Source: Polynucleobacter arcticus (GTDB taxonomy: Bacteria > Pseudomonadota > Gammaproteobacteria > Burkholderiales > Burkholderiaceae). From it: a stretch of DNA of 64,000 nt. Location: NCBI RefSeq assembly GCF_013307205.1, contig NZ_CP028940.1, positions 670,647 through 734,646 on the forward strand. Direction: 5' to 3'. The notes below the pieces were generated by a model that did no database searches, had not been told where the DNA came from, and saw only the letters and a list, made by a program, of their open reading frames with translations. The position numbers were made by a program, and so were the translations under genes. Position 1 is the stretch's first letter; each line of letters starts with the position of its first letter. This document shows positions 50,935-60,567 of the stretch, in pieces.

Positions 50935-53835
50935 TCATCGCTGAGCTTGATGTGCCATCTGCAATAGCTCTGCTAAGTGTTTCACTTGACGACCCGTTTC
51001 TTGCTCAATCTGCTCCCTACAGCTAAAACCATTCGTGAGAATAATGGTCTCCTGATTGGTAGCTCGAATCGCTGGCAGCAAGACTAGCTCACCAACTGCT
51101 TTTGATAGCTCCACATGCTCAGGATTAAATCCAAATGAGCCGGCCATACCGCAGCAGCCACTATCAATGTAATTTGCTTTAGCACCCAAAGCGCTGAGGA
51201 GCGCTACATCACCCTTAGTGCCAAATAAAGACTTCTGATGACAATGAGAATGCACCAAGATATCGCAATCTAAAGGTGGCGGCACATAACCCTGTTCATG
51301 CAAGAAATCCCCTAACAAATAACTGCTAGATGACAATAACTTCGCTCTGGGATCATGAGGAAAGAACTTCAATAGCTCATCTTTAAATACGGACATGCAG
51401 CCCGGCTCAAGACCGACCACGGCAATCGGTGAATCAACACCTGCATCAATCTGGTCCCCAATAGAATCTAGAATTTTCTCGAGCTTTTGCTTGGCGAGAT
51501 CTAGATACCCAAAGTCATATAGAGGGCGGCCACAACACAAAGGCGTCTTTGGCAAGGTTGCCTCAAAGCCTGCATGTGCTAGCACCTCAACGGCAGCATT
51601 AGCGACCTCAGGGTGGAAATGCTCACAGAACGTATCGACCCAAAGAATGACTTTCTTCTGCCCAATACTTGCAGGCTTTGATTGCTTGAATTGCTTTCTA
51701 AAAGATTGGCTAGCAAACTTCGGCAGGCTACGCTCTTGCGCTACACCACCAACCCATTTAGCAATGCGAGATAACACTGGAGTTTGCATCACGCCATTCA
51801 TCAGCCAAGAGAACGGGCTCGCTAGTGGAGCCCAGTCGCCAATGCGGCCCATGGTGAGAGCCTGACGAGGCCTGCTATTGGTCTCGTGATAGTGAGACAA
51901 AAACTCCGCTTTGTACGATGCCATATCGACGTGGGCAGGACAGTCGCTCTTGCAGCCTTTACAGGAGAGGCAAGTATCTAGCGCCTCTTTGAGCTCTTTG
52001 CTTTCCCAGCCATCCCGAATCACTTCACCCTGCAGCATTTCCCAGAACAGTCGTGAGCGACCGCGAGTCGAGAAACGCTCTTCTTTGGTGGCGCGATAGC
52101 TAGGGCACATCGTACCTACTTTTTCACTACGGCACTTACCCATACCAACGCAACGCTCAACCGCTCTTTGGAAACCATTACCCTCTTGGCTCAAGAAATT
52201 GAGACGTGTCTTGATGTTGACTACTTTATATTCCGGACCCATGCGTAGGTTTTCATCTACACGGTAGGGATGTACTACCTTACCTGGATTGAGTTTGTTC
52301 TGCGGATCCCAGATCCGTTTGAACTCATGCATCGCACCCATCAACTCTTCGCCAAACATAATTGGCAAAAATTCTGCTCTAGCTTGGCCGTCGCCATGCT
52401 CACCAGTAAGTGACCCCCCAAATGCCACTACCAGAGTTGCAGCATCCCGAATGAAAGATCTAAATTTAGCGACGCCTTCTGCACTGCGTAAATTAAAAGT
52501 GATGCGCGCATGAATGCAGCCATCACCGAAGTGTCCATAGAGTGATGTTTCATACTCGTAGGAGTCTACTAATGCCTGGAAAGCTCTGAGGTACTCGCCC
52601 AGGCGATCTGGATCGACTGCGGCATCTTCCCAGCCGACGACTGGATCAGGAGAATCGGGATCGATCGATAGATGGGTTGCAGATGCGCCATTCTCACGAA
52701 TAGACCAAATGCGTTTCTGCAACAAAGGATCAGGGACCAGCCAAGTTGAAGGCTGAGGCCCTTTAGTTCTTACCTTGAAATACTCCTCTGCTTTTTCAGC
52801 CTGAGCGATCGAACCCTCTAACGTGTCATCACCGAACTCCACTACCACCCAAGCGTTTCCAGGTGGCAATAAATCAATTTCAGCCTTAGCTAAATTGCGC
52901 TGCTGCAAACCTCGAATAATTTTGTAATCCAAACCTTCAATTGCGATTGGATTAAAGGATTGGTATTCAGGCACGGCATCGCCTGCAACATAAATATCTT
53001 CAAAACCCAATACCAAGACAACGCGCTTAGCGGGACTTTTCACCAGTCGCACTTTGGCAGCCAGTGTTAACGCACATGTGCCCTCAGTTCCAACCAAGGC
53101 CTTCGCCACATTAAATCCATTCTCCGGCAAGAGTTGGTCTAAGTTATATCCAGAGACACGGCGCTTGATATTCGGAAAACGAGCACGAATGAGGTCGGCA
53201 TAACGATCACGTAAGGTCAGCAAGTCTTGATAGATCTGACCTTTACGTCCACCAGCAGCAATAATGTCTTGCAATTCTTGATCCGATGTTGGGCCAACCC
53301 AAAAACGCTCGCCGTCGTAAGTAAGAATCTCTAAGGCTTCGGTGTTCTCCAGCGTCTTACCTGCCATCACCGAATGGGCACCACAAGAATTATTAGCCAC
53401 CATGCCGCCTAAAGTGCAGCGGCTGTGCGTAGAGGGATCCGGGGCAAAAGTGAGGCCATGGAGCTCAGCGGCATCGCGCAAAGAATCACAAATCACGCCC
53501 GGCTCAACCACTGCATTACCGGCAGCAGGATCCAAAGAAAGAATGTGATTGCAATACTTGGAGATATCAAATACGACCGCATTATTTACGGTCTGGCCGT
53601 TCATAGAGGTGCCTGCGCCGCGCATCAACACAGGCGCTTTATTGCGGTGGCAAATTTCAATACCTTTGATAAATTCTTCGGTATTTTTTGGAGTGACAAC
53701 CCCAATCGGAATTTGACGGTAATTCGATGCCTCTGAGGCATAGACCGCCTGATGGGCTGTATCGAAATGCACAGAGCTACCTAGAGCTGCTGTCAGCTCA
53801 ACATTGAGCTGCTCCCACTGAGAAATACCACCCAT
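50935..53835 (-). CDS. FAD-linked oxidoreductase fused to iron-sulfur and CCG domains
   Basis: This protein of about 966 residues has an FAD-binding domain (VLMRGAGTSMNGQ, DPSTHSRCTLGGMVANNSCG), an FAD-oxidase C domain (GHFGDGCIHARI, TGEHGDG), and an iron-sulfur region with CVGMGKCRSEKVGTMCPSY and CLSCKGCKSDCP. A C-terminal cysteine-rich region carries CCG motifs (PLCCGRPL, SGCCGMAG). This matches the large D-lactate or glycolate-type dehydrogenases feeding the respiratory chain. The ATG at 53835 is 8 bases behind AAGG; a TTG at 53841 is also possible. It is a single-gene unit. Substrate choice among 2-hydroxyacids cannot be made. Confidence 0.92.
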   Translation of the reverse strand: MGGISQWEQLNVELTAALGSSVHFDTAHQAVYASEASNYRQIPIGVVTPKNTEEFIKGIEICHRNKAPVLMRGAGTSMNGQTVNNAVVFDISKYCNHILSLDPAAGNAVVEPGVICDSLRDAAELHGLTFAPDPSTHSRCTLGGMVANNSCGAHSVMAGKTLENTEALEILTYDGERFWVGPTSDQELQDIIAAGGRKGQIYQDLLTLRDRYADLIRARFPNIKRRVSGYNLDQLLPENGFNVAKALVGTEGTCALTLAAKVRLVKSPAKRVVLVLGFEDIYVAGDAVPEYQSFNPIAIEGLDYKIIRGLQQRNLAKAEIDLLPPGNAWVVVEFGDDTLEGSIAQAEKAEEYFKVRTKGPQPSTWLVPDPLLQKRIWSIRENGASATHLSIDPDSPDPVVGWEDAAVDPDRLGEYLRAFQALVDSYEYETSLYGHFGDGCIHARITFNLRSAEGVAKFRSFIRDAATLVVAFGGSLTGEHGDGQARAEFLPIMFGEELMGAMHEFKRIWDPQNKLNPGKVVHPYRVDENLRMGPEYKVVNIKTRLNFLSQEGNGFQRAVERCVGMGKCRSEKVGTMCPSYRATKEERFSTRGRSRLFWEMLQGEVIRDGWESKELKEALDTCLSCKGCKSDCPAHVDMASYKAEFLSHYHETNSRPRQALTMGRIGDWAPLASPFSWLMNGVMQTPVLSRIAKWVGGVAQERSLPKFASQSFRKQFKQSKPASIGQKKVILWVDTFCEHFHPEVANAAVEVLAHAGFEATLPKTPLCCGRPLYDFGYLDLAKQKLEKILDSIGDQIDAGVDSPIAVVGLEPGCMSVFKDELLKFFPHDPRAKLLSSSSYLLGDFLHEQGYVPPPLDCDILVHSHCHQKSLFGTKGDVALLSALGAKANYIDSGCCGMAGSFGFNPEHVELSKAVGELVLLPAIRATNQETIILTNGFSCREQIEQETGRQVKHLAELLQMAHQAQR

Positions 53836-53946
53836 AATCAATCCTTGTTAGCTACGATTACCCTGCTTAGGCATTGTTTATTCTAACAATTCTGGATGAT
53901 TTGTGATTTTTTCCAAATAAATCAAATAAGCTAAATTGGGCCTGAT

Positions 53947-54270
53947 TTAGGGAGTCGTCTTGGCAATAAAAAATGCCTTGGGAACCTCAGTACACCAAAC
54001 AACGCCATCACCAACTTGACCCGTTTGGCAAATAGTGACAATGCGGTCCATAAAGATCTCAGCAACTTCATCATTGCAGACAATTTCGATCTTCACTTTC
54101 GCAGAATAGTCCGTGAGCTCATCCTTAATATTGGACTTACTGGTCCGATTAGGAGCGCTACAGCCTTCAACCTTGGTCACCGTCATACCCGGAAATCCCG
54201 GGGTTTCTATTAATGCCGTTCTAAGAGCGGCTAATTTATTTGGGCGTATTACCGCCTTGACTTCCATCAT
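53947..54270 (-). CDS. PII-family signalling protein linked to czcCBA
   Basis: This 107-residue protein of GlnB/GlnK type has a normal N-terminus (MMEVKAVIRPNKLAALRTALIE) and the C-terminal region DRIVTICQTGQVGDGVVWCTEVPKAF. The T-loop differs from GlnB and has no equivalent to Tyr51, so uridylylation is unlikely. Its start overlaps the stop of the czcA-like gene as ATGA, so it is translationally coupled to a metal-efflux pump. A PII-like regulator of transport, responding to nucleotides, is the simplest reading. The frame to 54270 is as expected. Confidence 0.9.
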   Translation of the reverse strand: MMEVKAVIRPNKLAALRTALIETPGFPGMTVTKVEGCSAPNRTSKSNIKDELTDYSAKVKIEIVCNDEVAEIFMDRIVTICQTGQVGDGVVWCTEVPKAFFIAKTTP

Positions 54271-57200
54271 GCTTCCACCTCTTTATCTTCAAACCATCTA
54301 TATAAGACGGGGAGTACTAGCAATGTTAATGCTGTTGAGGTAATTAATCCAGAAATCACCACTGCTGCGAGAGGGCGAGTGACCTCTGATCCCGGTCCGC
54401 CAGAAAACAGCATTGGCACTAAAGCCAGCATCGCTACCGAAGCAGTCATCATGACGGGCCTAAACCGGTGACCGCAACCATGAAGTAATGCATCCTCCAT
54501 GGTGTAACCGTCCTCACGCAACTGCTTAATGAAGGAGATCAATACGACGCCGTTCAGCACCGCGATACCCCATAAGTTAATGAAGCCCACCGCTGCAGGC
54601 ACTGACAAATACTCTCCTGTAATGAACAAACCAAAGACTCCCCCAATAGAAGCAAACGGGAGCACCAGGATGATAAGGCCGGCCAAACGGATGGACTTAA
54701 AGAGCATGAACAGCAGGAAGAAAATAGCAAGAATGGTTAATGGAATGATGACCATTAAGCGTGCCATAGCACGCTCCATATTTTCAAACTGACCGCCCCA
54801 CTCCAGGGTATAGCCTTGAGGCAACTCTACCTGCTTGGCAATACGATCTTGCGCCTCTTTCACAAAGCCACCAAGATCTCGGCCTTCCACGTTAACGCCC
54901 ACCACCAAACGTCGCTTACCCGATTCTCGTGAGATCTGTGCAGGGCCGTCGACTAAAGTAATTTCAGCCAAATCACGCATCAATACTTGAGCACCCTCTG
55001 GAGAATGCAGGATAATATTTTCGATGGCATCCACTTTATTTCTATAGGACGATGGGTAACGAAGCATCAATGGAAAGCGACGCTCTCCTTCATACACGAT
55101 ACTAGCCTGCTTACCACCGATAGCGGTTTCAATGACCTCGTTGACATCCGATACATTGATGCCATAGCGTGCGATGGCATCTCTATTGATCACAATGTTG
55201 AGGTAGTTTTGTCCAGAGGCCTGCTCAATACGCAAGTCGTTACTACCCTTCATCTTAGTCAGAATTTGACTAATTTGAGCACCTAACTTTTGGAGCATGA
55301 CCATATCATCCCCAAAGATTTTGATCGCAACCTGAGAGCGTACCCCAGAGACCATCTCGTCAACTCGGGCAGCAATTGGCTGTGAAATAGATAACTCAAT
55401 ACCAGGGAGTGTTTTTAACTTATTACGAATTTCTTGCGCTATTTCTTCCTGACTCAATTTTCTGTCGCCCAAAGGCTTGAGCGTCACAATCGGATCAGAC
55501 TCATTTGGCTGACCTGGATCCGCGGGAGACTCCCCTTTTCCTAAACGCGAGACTGCCATCTGAACATCTGGAATAGTCATGATGCGCTTAATTGCTTCAA
55601 ATTCCAGCTTGATTGATTCATCCAAGGAAATATTGGGAGCACGAACAATCACCGGAGTAATTGCCCCCTCTTGCATCACCGGAATAAATGCCTTACCAAG
55701 TAAAACAAACCCCACCAAGCTGACAACCAAACCAATTAAAGAGCGCTTCACCACTAACTTCGGATTAGCCAAACTCCAATGAAGCCAACGCTCGTAAGGC
55801 GCACGTAGGCGAGCTACTAACTTGGTGTCATCCTCACTACCCCCCTTAAGGATGTAGGAGCATAAAACTGGTGACAAGGTAAACGATAGGATGAGAGAGA
55901 TAGTCAACGCAATAGCAATCGTGATGGCCATTGGCGCGAACATTTTTCCTTCCATACCCTCGAGCGAAAGGAGGGGCATGAAGACCAAGATGATGATGCC
56001 AACACCAAAGAGCACTGGAGTTCCAACCTCGGTAGCGGCCTCTAAAATAATTCGGTTCTTGGATTCTCCAGACTTTAAGCGCTCACCTAATTTCGCAAAG
56101 GTATTCTCGACCACCACCACCGATCCATCCACCATGATGCCAATGGCAATCGCAAGACCTCCGAGCGACATGAGATTGGCTGAAATGCCATAGCGGTTCA
56201 TTACCAAGAACGTCAGGAGCGGTGTGAGGATCAGAGTAGCTACCACGATAAGTGATGAACGCACATCCCCGAGGAATAAAAATAGCAAGATGACGACCAG
56301 AATGACGCCTTCGACTAAGACCTTAGCCACGTTAAACATCGCCGCATTGACAAGATCTGTACGATCGTAAAAAGGCACAATTTGCAGGCCATCGGGTAGT
56401 AACTTGCCCTCATTAATTTCGGCAACCTTGAGTTTGATCCGATTGACGACATCGCGCGCATTACCACCACGAATCATCTGAATAATGCCGGCAACACTCT
56501 CGGTGTAACCATTCTTGATAGCCGCACCCTGACGGACTTCACTACCAATTGTGACTTCAGCAACGTTCTTTACATAAACCGGAATCCCCTTCACTTCTTT
56601 GAGAATAATTTTTCTAATGTCTTCTGGTTGGGTAATCAGGCCAACTCCTCGAATGAGATATCGTTCTGCGTAAGTGGGCAGTTGGCCTCCACCAGAGTTT
56701 GCATTATTTCTGGCGAGTGCCTCATATACCTCGCGCAAACTAATTTGATAGTGGCGCAATCTTTCTGGATTGACTAAGACTTGGTATTCACGGGCATAGC
56801 CACCTTGGGTATTAATCTCTGCTACGCCAGCTACAGAGCGCAGCATCGGTCGCACAATCCAATCCTGTATTGTGCGGCGCTCCTCTAGCTCCTCCACGGT
56901 TAACTGTCTATCTCCATCCGAAGGATGATCGAGTGTGTACTGATAGATCTCGCCCAAACCTGTTGATGGGGGCGCCATCACCGGCGTAATTCCCACGGGC
57001 ATCTTGGAGGCAACTTCAATTAAGCGCTCGGTGACCAACTGCCGCGCAAAATACAGGTCTGTTTTTTCAGTAAAAACCAAAGTAATGACAGAGAGGTTAT
57101 TACGATTAAGCGAGCGCATTTCAGTCAAACCAGGCAAACCGGTCATTGCCAGCTCAATCGGCACCGTGACAAAACGTTCCACCTCTTCAGGTGAGCGGCC

Positions 57201-57362
57201 TGGCGCCTCTGAAGCAATCTGCACTTGTACATTGGTGACATCTGGGAAAGCATCTACCGATAAGCGTTTTGTCGCCAACAAACCAGCAACCATCAGCACA
57301 ATCGCAATAATGACTACCAATAGCCTTTGCTTTAGTGAGAGACGAACAATTTTCTCAATCAT
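54267..57362 (-). CDS. Heavy-metal RND efflux pump, CzcA/CusA family
   Basis: This 1031-residue inner-membrane RND pump has the two-fold repeat of six-helix bundles and large periplasmic loops. Start: IVRLSLKQRLLVVIIAIVLM; the proton-relay helix reads GGLAIAIGIMVDGSVVVVEN. The first aspartate of zinc/cobalt CzcA (LDFG) is Ala here, so the relay resembles CusA-like members. It forms a tripartite pump with the following MFP and TolC-like proteins. The metal is not determinable from these motifs. It is 5 bases from the MFP gene, and PII is coupled at the 3' end. Confidence 0.94.
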   Translation of the reverse strand: MIEKIVRLSLKQRLLVVIIAIVLMVAGLLATKRLSVDAFPDVTNVQVQIASEAPGRSPEEVERFVTVPIELAMTGLPGLTEMRSLNRNNLSVITLVFTEKTDLYFARQLVTERLIEVASKMPVGITPVMAPPSTGLGEIYQYTLDHPSDGDRQLTVEELEERRTIQDWIVRPMLRSVAGVAEINTQGGYAREYQVLVNPERLRHYQISLREVYEALARNNANSGGGQLPTYAERYLIRGVGLITQPEDIRKIILKEVKGIPVYVKNVAEVTIGSEVRQGAAIKNGYTESVAGIIQMIRGGNARDVVNRIKLKVAEINEGKLLPDGLQIVPFYDRTDLVNAAMFNVAKVLVEGVILVVILLFLFLGDVRSSLIVVATLILTPLLTFLVMNRYGISANLMSLGGLAIAIGIMVDGSVVVVENTFAKLGERLKSGESKNRIILEAATEVGTPVLFGVGIIILVFMPLLSLEGMEGKMFAPMAITIAIALTISLILSFTLSPVLCSYILKGGSEDDTKLVARLRAPYERWLHWSLANPKLVVKRSLIGLVVSLVGFVLLGKAFIPVMQEGAITPVIVRAPNISLDESIKLEFEAIKRIMTIPDVQMAVSRLGKGESPADPGQPNESDPIVTLKPLGDRKLSQEEIAQEIRNKLKTLPGIELSISQPIAARVDEMVSGVRSQVAIKIFGDDMVMLQKLGAQISQILTKMKGSNDLRIEQASGQNYLNIVINRDAIARYGINVSDVNEVIETAIGGKQASIVYEGERRFPLMLRYPSSYRNKVDAIENIILHSPEGAQVLMRDLAEITLVDGPAQISRESGKRRLVVGVNVEGRDLGGFVKEAQDRIAKQVELPQGYTLEWGGQFENMERAMARLMVIIPLTILAIFFLLFMLFKSIRLAGLIILVLPFASIGGVFGLFITGEYLSVPAAVGFINLWGIAVLNGVVLISFIKQLREDGYTMEDALLHGCGHRFRPVMMTASVAMLALVPMLFSGGPGSEVTRPLAAVVISGLITSTALTLLVLPVLYRWFEDKEVEA

Positions 57363-57367
57363 GCTAA

Positions 57368-58714
57368 TTATCCGCCGCTCAGCTGTCGCTTGCGCTCAGT
57401 ATTCAGATGAAATGCACCATCGACCGCAATTTCTTGCCCCTCTTTGAGGCCAGAAATAACCGGACGATAGCCCTTCCCTTCCGGCCCTAACTTGACGGTC
57501 ACCATGCGATAAGTATCGTCATCTTCGCGAATGAATACGTGGTCATAATTATCTTCCCGAATTACTGAACTGACTGGCACTAATAATCGCTCAGTAGGTT
57601 GACTTTCAATCAACATGGTTGCCAACATACCGGGCTTGATTAAGCCATCTTTGTTAGGCACTTCCATTCTGACCACTACCGTACGGGTTTGCGGATTCAC
57701 AATGGAATCGACGTGCGCTACTACGCCTTCCGTCTGCGCATTTTTGAGGGCAGGAATAATCAGAGTGACTTTTTGGCCTTTACGAATCAAATAGGAACTG
57801 CTCTCTGGAATTTCTGCTACAGCCCATAAAGAGCTCAAGTCAGCTACTGTAAAGAGCGCATCTGCAGGCTGCACTACCTGCCCTTTGTTAATTTTCCGCT
57901 CAACAATTTCCCCGGGGATGGTGGCAATAACATTATTAATGGATTCAATCACGCCCGATTTTGCGAGGCGATCAATGCTAGCCTGATCCATTCCCTGTAC
58001 TCTGAGCTGGTCATTTGCCGCCCGAAACTCGGCCTTTGCACTACTAGACTCCGCTTCGCGTCTTTGTAATTCAGCCAAAGCAATCACGTCTTCTTTAAAC
58101 AAAATTCTGGCACGGTTGGCAGCTTGATCTGCTAACTGGCTGGCACTTTTTGCTTTTAAATACGAGAGTTGGGACTGCGTTAATTCTGTGGATGTAATCT
58201 TTGCCAAGATGTCACCCTGCTTTACCATCTGACCAGGAATCGCTAGGATTTCAGAAACACGACCGGTCACATTTGCACCAATACGCGACAGAAATAGTTC
58301 ATTGAAATCAATGCGACCAGACGCGCGCAGCTCTTCCACAAAAGAGCCGTTAGCTACCTTTCCATCAGCAATCATCTTGCGTAAATCGTCATTCACAATC
58401 ACCACATTGGGGTCTTGAATAGACTTAATCATCGGACTTCTATCAAACACATTGAAGTAATTGAGGATGATCAGGAATAGAAAAAACCAAGGAAGATAAA
58501 AGAGACCCTTCTGTGTCCATTGGGGGCTCTTGTCGTATTGCTGCGCCACACGTGGCAAGTGCTCACTAAACCAGGTATGGGTAAAGGTATACAAATCATT
58601 TTGGGTTTTGACGACGGTGGCAGCCCAGTCCTGAGCATAGGCCTTGGCAACTGCCATATAGCGGGCGCAGAACTCTTTTAACTTTGCCGTCATTTCCGTA
58701 AACTCTTGCTTCAT
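57368..58714 (-). CDS. Efflux periplasmic adaptor, CzcB-like
   Basis: This 448-residue membrane-fusion protein has one N-terminal helix (LFYLPWFFLFLIILNYF), then a lipoyl/barrel-sandwich region (GRVSEILAIPGQMVKQGDILAKI) and an alpha hairpin (about 185-260). The beta-barrel end is LLVPVSSVIREDNYDHVFI. The first 65 residues form an unusual long cytoplasmic leader (KEFCARYMAVAKAYAQDW). Its start overlaps the stop of the TolC-like gene by four bases (ATGA), so the operon runs czcC, czcB, czcA, PII. Confidence 0.93.
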   Translation of the reverse strand: MKQEFTEMTAKLKEFCARYMAVAKAYAQDWAATVVKTQNDLYTFTHTWFSEHLPRVAQQYDKSPQWTQKGLFYLPWFFLFLIILNYFNVFDRSPMIKSIQDPNVVIVNDDLRKMIADGKVANGSFVEELRASGRIDFNELFLSRIGANVTGRVSEILAIPGQMVKQGDILAKITSTELTQSQLSYLKAKSASQLADQAANRARILFKEDVIALAELQRREAESSSAKAEFRAANDQLRVQGMDQASIDRLAKSGVIESINNVIATIPGEIVERKINKGQVVQPADALFTVADLSSLWAVAEIPESSSYLIRKGQKVTLIIPALKNAQTEGVVAHVDSIVNPQTRTVVVRMEVPNKDGLIKPGMLATMLIESQPTERLLVPVSSVIREDNYDHVFIREDDDTYRMVTVKLGPEGKGYRPVISGLKEGQEIAVDGAFHLNTERKRQLSGG

Positions 58715-59976
58715 TGCTTTCCACTTTCAATTTTGGCAACCCACTCTGGGGTTGCTCTTAAACGCTCAATCTCAGTAACCACTGAAGCCAGATCAAACCT
58801 CGCCTTAATCAAATCATTACGAGCGATCCTAAAGGTTCTTTGCGCATCTAAATACTCCAGCATTCCTCGCTCGCCATAGCGATAAGAGACCTCTGCAATG
58901 CGTCGTGCACTAGATGCCAGCTGAACAACCTCTTGATCCAGAATTTTGACTTGATAACTGGTGATCTGATAGAGCTTATAAGCCGTCTCCATCTGCTGCT
59001 CAAGGCTCTGGCTTTGGGCGTTCAATTGATTTCTCGCCTTCGATGCATTGGCCTCAGCCTCAGCAATTTGGCCACCCTTGAAGTCCCAAATTGGAATGCT
59101 CACCACCAAACCATAAAGGCGATCAGTAAAGTTGGGGTCGTTATATTGCTGTGCCTTTACAGAAAGTTTGGGCAGTCGAGAGTTCTGCTCAAAACTCAGC
59201 TTAGATTCGGTAGCCTCCACTTCTGCTTTTGCCCTCTGCAAGTCTGGACTTTGTGCATGCAACTCACTTAACAAGATCGGCAAAGAGGGTAATGTCTCCA
59301 TCTTGACGGGTAGCGTGACGACTTGATAATCGGCTGGTAAGTTATGCCCAACTACCTGCCTCAGCTGACTTTTAGCCTGATCCACTCGGAGCTTGCTCGA
59401 CTCAGTATTAATTTGCGCGTTCAAAAATTCAGTCTGCGCACGAATCAGTTCAAAGCGTGCAGTCTCACCAACGTCATAACGTATTTGCATGCGATCACGA
59501 ATCTGTTTTGTCAAACCTAAATCTTCTTCGGCAGCTTTTAATTCTGCATCACGACGCATCAACTCATAAAAGCGTTGCTGCACTCTAGAAATCATTTCTA
59601 TTTCGAAGGCAATACGTGTTGCTTCTGCAGCACGCACATTGGCCTCAGCAGCGTTTACACGCGGAAACCGGGTGTACGGCATATCCAGCGGCTGGGTCAC
59701 GGACCACGAAGAAACGTTGCCCGTTGTTAAGGGGCCCGTCGCTGATCTTTGCTGGCCAGTATTCAATTCAAATTCTGGATTTGGGATGGCACGTGCTGTG
59801 GACAGCTGCCCTCTGATTGCCCTAGATTGATCTCTGGCGGCAAGCACCTGAGGGCTGGAATCGAGTGCAATCCGAATTAATTCATTGACGTTGAGTGGTT
59901 TTTGACCTTGTGCATTGATTCCGCCTGAAAAAAATACACAGGCAGCTAATATCGACACAGGTTTTATATATTTCAT
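58711..59976 (-). CDS. Outer-membrane efflux channel, TolC/CzcC family
   Basis: This 421-residue protein has a signal peptide ending near NAQGQ and the two repeated OEP blocks with long coiled helices (IRIALDSSPQVLAARDQSRAIRGQLSTARAIPNPEFEL, and the second half starting DLQRAKAEVEATESKLSFEQNSRLPKLSVKAQ). It forms the outer-membrane duct for the pump. It is the first gene of the operon; the promoter should lie in the 590-base gap upstream. Confidence 0.93.
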   Translation of the reverse strand: MKYIKPVSILAACVFFSGGINAQGQKPLNVNELIRIALDSSPQVLAARDQSRAIRGQLSTARAIPNPEFELNTGQQRSATGPLTTGNVSSWSVTQPLDMPYTRFPRVNAAEANVRAAEATRIAFEIEMISRVQQRFYELMRRDAELKAAEEDLGLTKQIRDRMQIRYDVGETARFELIRAQTEFLNAQINTESSKLRVDQAKSQLRQVVGHNLPADYQVVTLPVKMETLPSLPILLSELHAQSPDLQRAKAEVEATESKLSFEQNSRLPKLSVKAQQYNDPNFTDRLYGLVVSIPIWDFKGGQIAEAEANASKARNQLNAQSQSLEQQMETAYKLYQITSYQVKILDQEVVQLASSARRIAEVSYRYGERGMLEYLDAQRTFRIARNDLIKARFDLASVVTEIERLRATPEWVAKIESGKQ

Positions 59977-60333
59977 TAATGCAATTTTAGATAAAAATAG
60001 AATGAATCATTATCCTGTCTATACAGATGACGGGTCGGTAAAAATTCTCGAAAAAAGGGCTTGAAGCACTGTTTTGACTGGATATTTTGCGGTTTGGTGC
60101 GGAAAAGTCACAGTACAAGCATTTATAAAAATTAAAACGGCCTTGCCTTGACGTTCAATTAACCTATTTAAAGAACCCTTCAGGCCTCATTGACGGCATT
60201 GAGGATCTATTTTTTGGCAGGCTACTTCACAGAATTCCCTTTCATTAAAAACAAAAATCAGAATAACAAGGTAATTATTCAGAATAAAGCAGAATTTAAA
60301 TGATATTAATTCAGTATTTACCTGAATATTTGC

Positions 60334-60359
60334 TAAAAAAATACCCTCAAAAGAGGGTA
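60334..60359 (-). terminator. Rho-independent terminator on minus strand
   Basis: TACCCTC-TTTT-GAGGGTA followed by TTTTTTT on the minus strand. It is well placed for the small peptide frame at 60483-60403, or as an attenuator upstream of the czcC operon. Confidence 0.75.
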
Positions 60360-60370
60360 AGAAAGAGAAC

Positions 60371-60400
60371 TGCTGAGTTCTTCTGAGTTCTGCTGAGTTC
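60371..60400. repeat. 10-bp tandem repeat (three units)
   Basis: Units TGCTGAGTTC, TTCTGAGTTC and TGCTGAGTTC follow one another directly, between the stop of the small peptide frame and its terminator. Confidence 0.7.
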
Positions 60401-60402
60401 TA

Positions 60403-60483
60403 CTAATTACTTGTTGGTCCTAGAGTTTCAATAAGGAAATCCGGACTCTTTTTATCTCCCCCAATTTTTTCCATGGATCCCAT
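60403..60483 (-). CDS. Possible peptide of 23 or 26 residues
   Basis: The frame reads MGSMEKIGGDKKSP then DFLIETLGPTSN. A TATAGT/TTATAA-like promoter stretch and AAAAAGG lie immediately upstream. Downstream are a tandem repeat and then a clean terminator. The peptide is polar and soluble, with no signal peptide. I recognise no family. The complete transcription-unit layout is the main support; codon evidence is weak at this length. Confidence 0.35.
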   Translation of the reverse strand: MGSMEKIGGDKKSPDFLIETLGPTSN

Positions 60484-60567
60484 GCCTTTTTATAACTTTA
60501 CTATAGGCAATCAGGCTTTTCAGTAAAAGCAGAGATATATTGATTATAATTTCGTAAAAACCTGATA

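Larger units (their letters stand above)
59977..60567. other. Long intergenic region upstream of czcC operon and LysR gene
   Basis: The 590-base region holds a CTGT-CTAT-ACAG palindrome (60015-60026), a minus-strand terminator (60334-60359), a 10-bp tandem repeat (60371-60400) and a small minus-strand peptide frame (60403-60483). Two inverted arms (GCTTTT/AAAAGC, 60515-60530) lie just upstream of the LysR-type gene. Confidence 0.5.
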
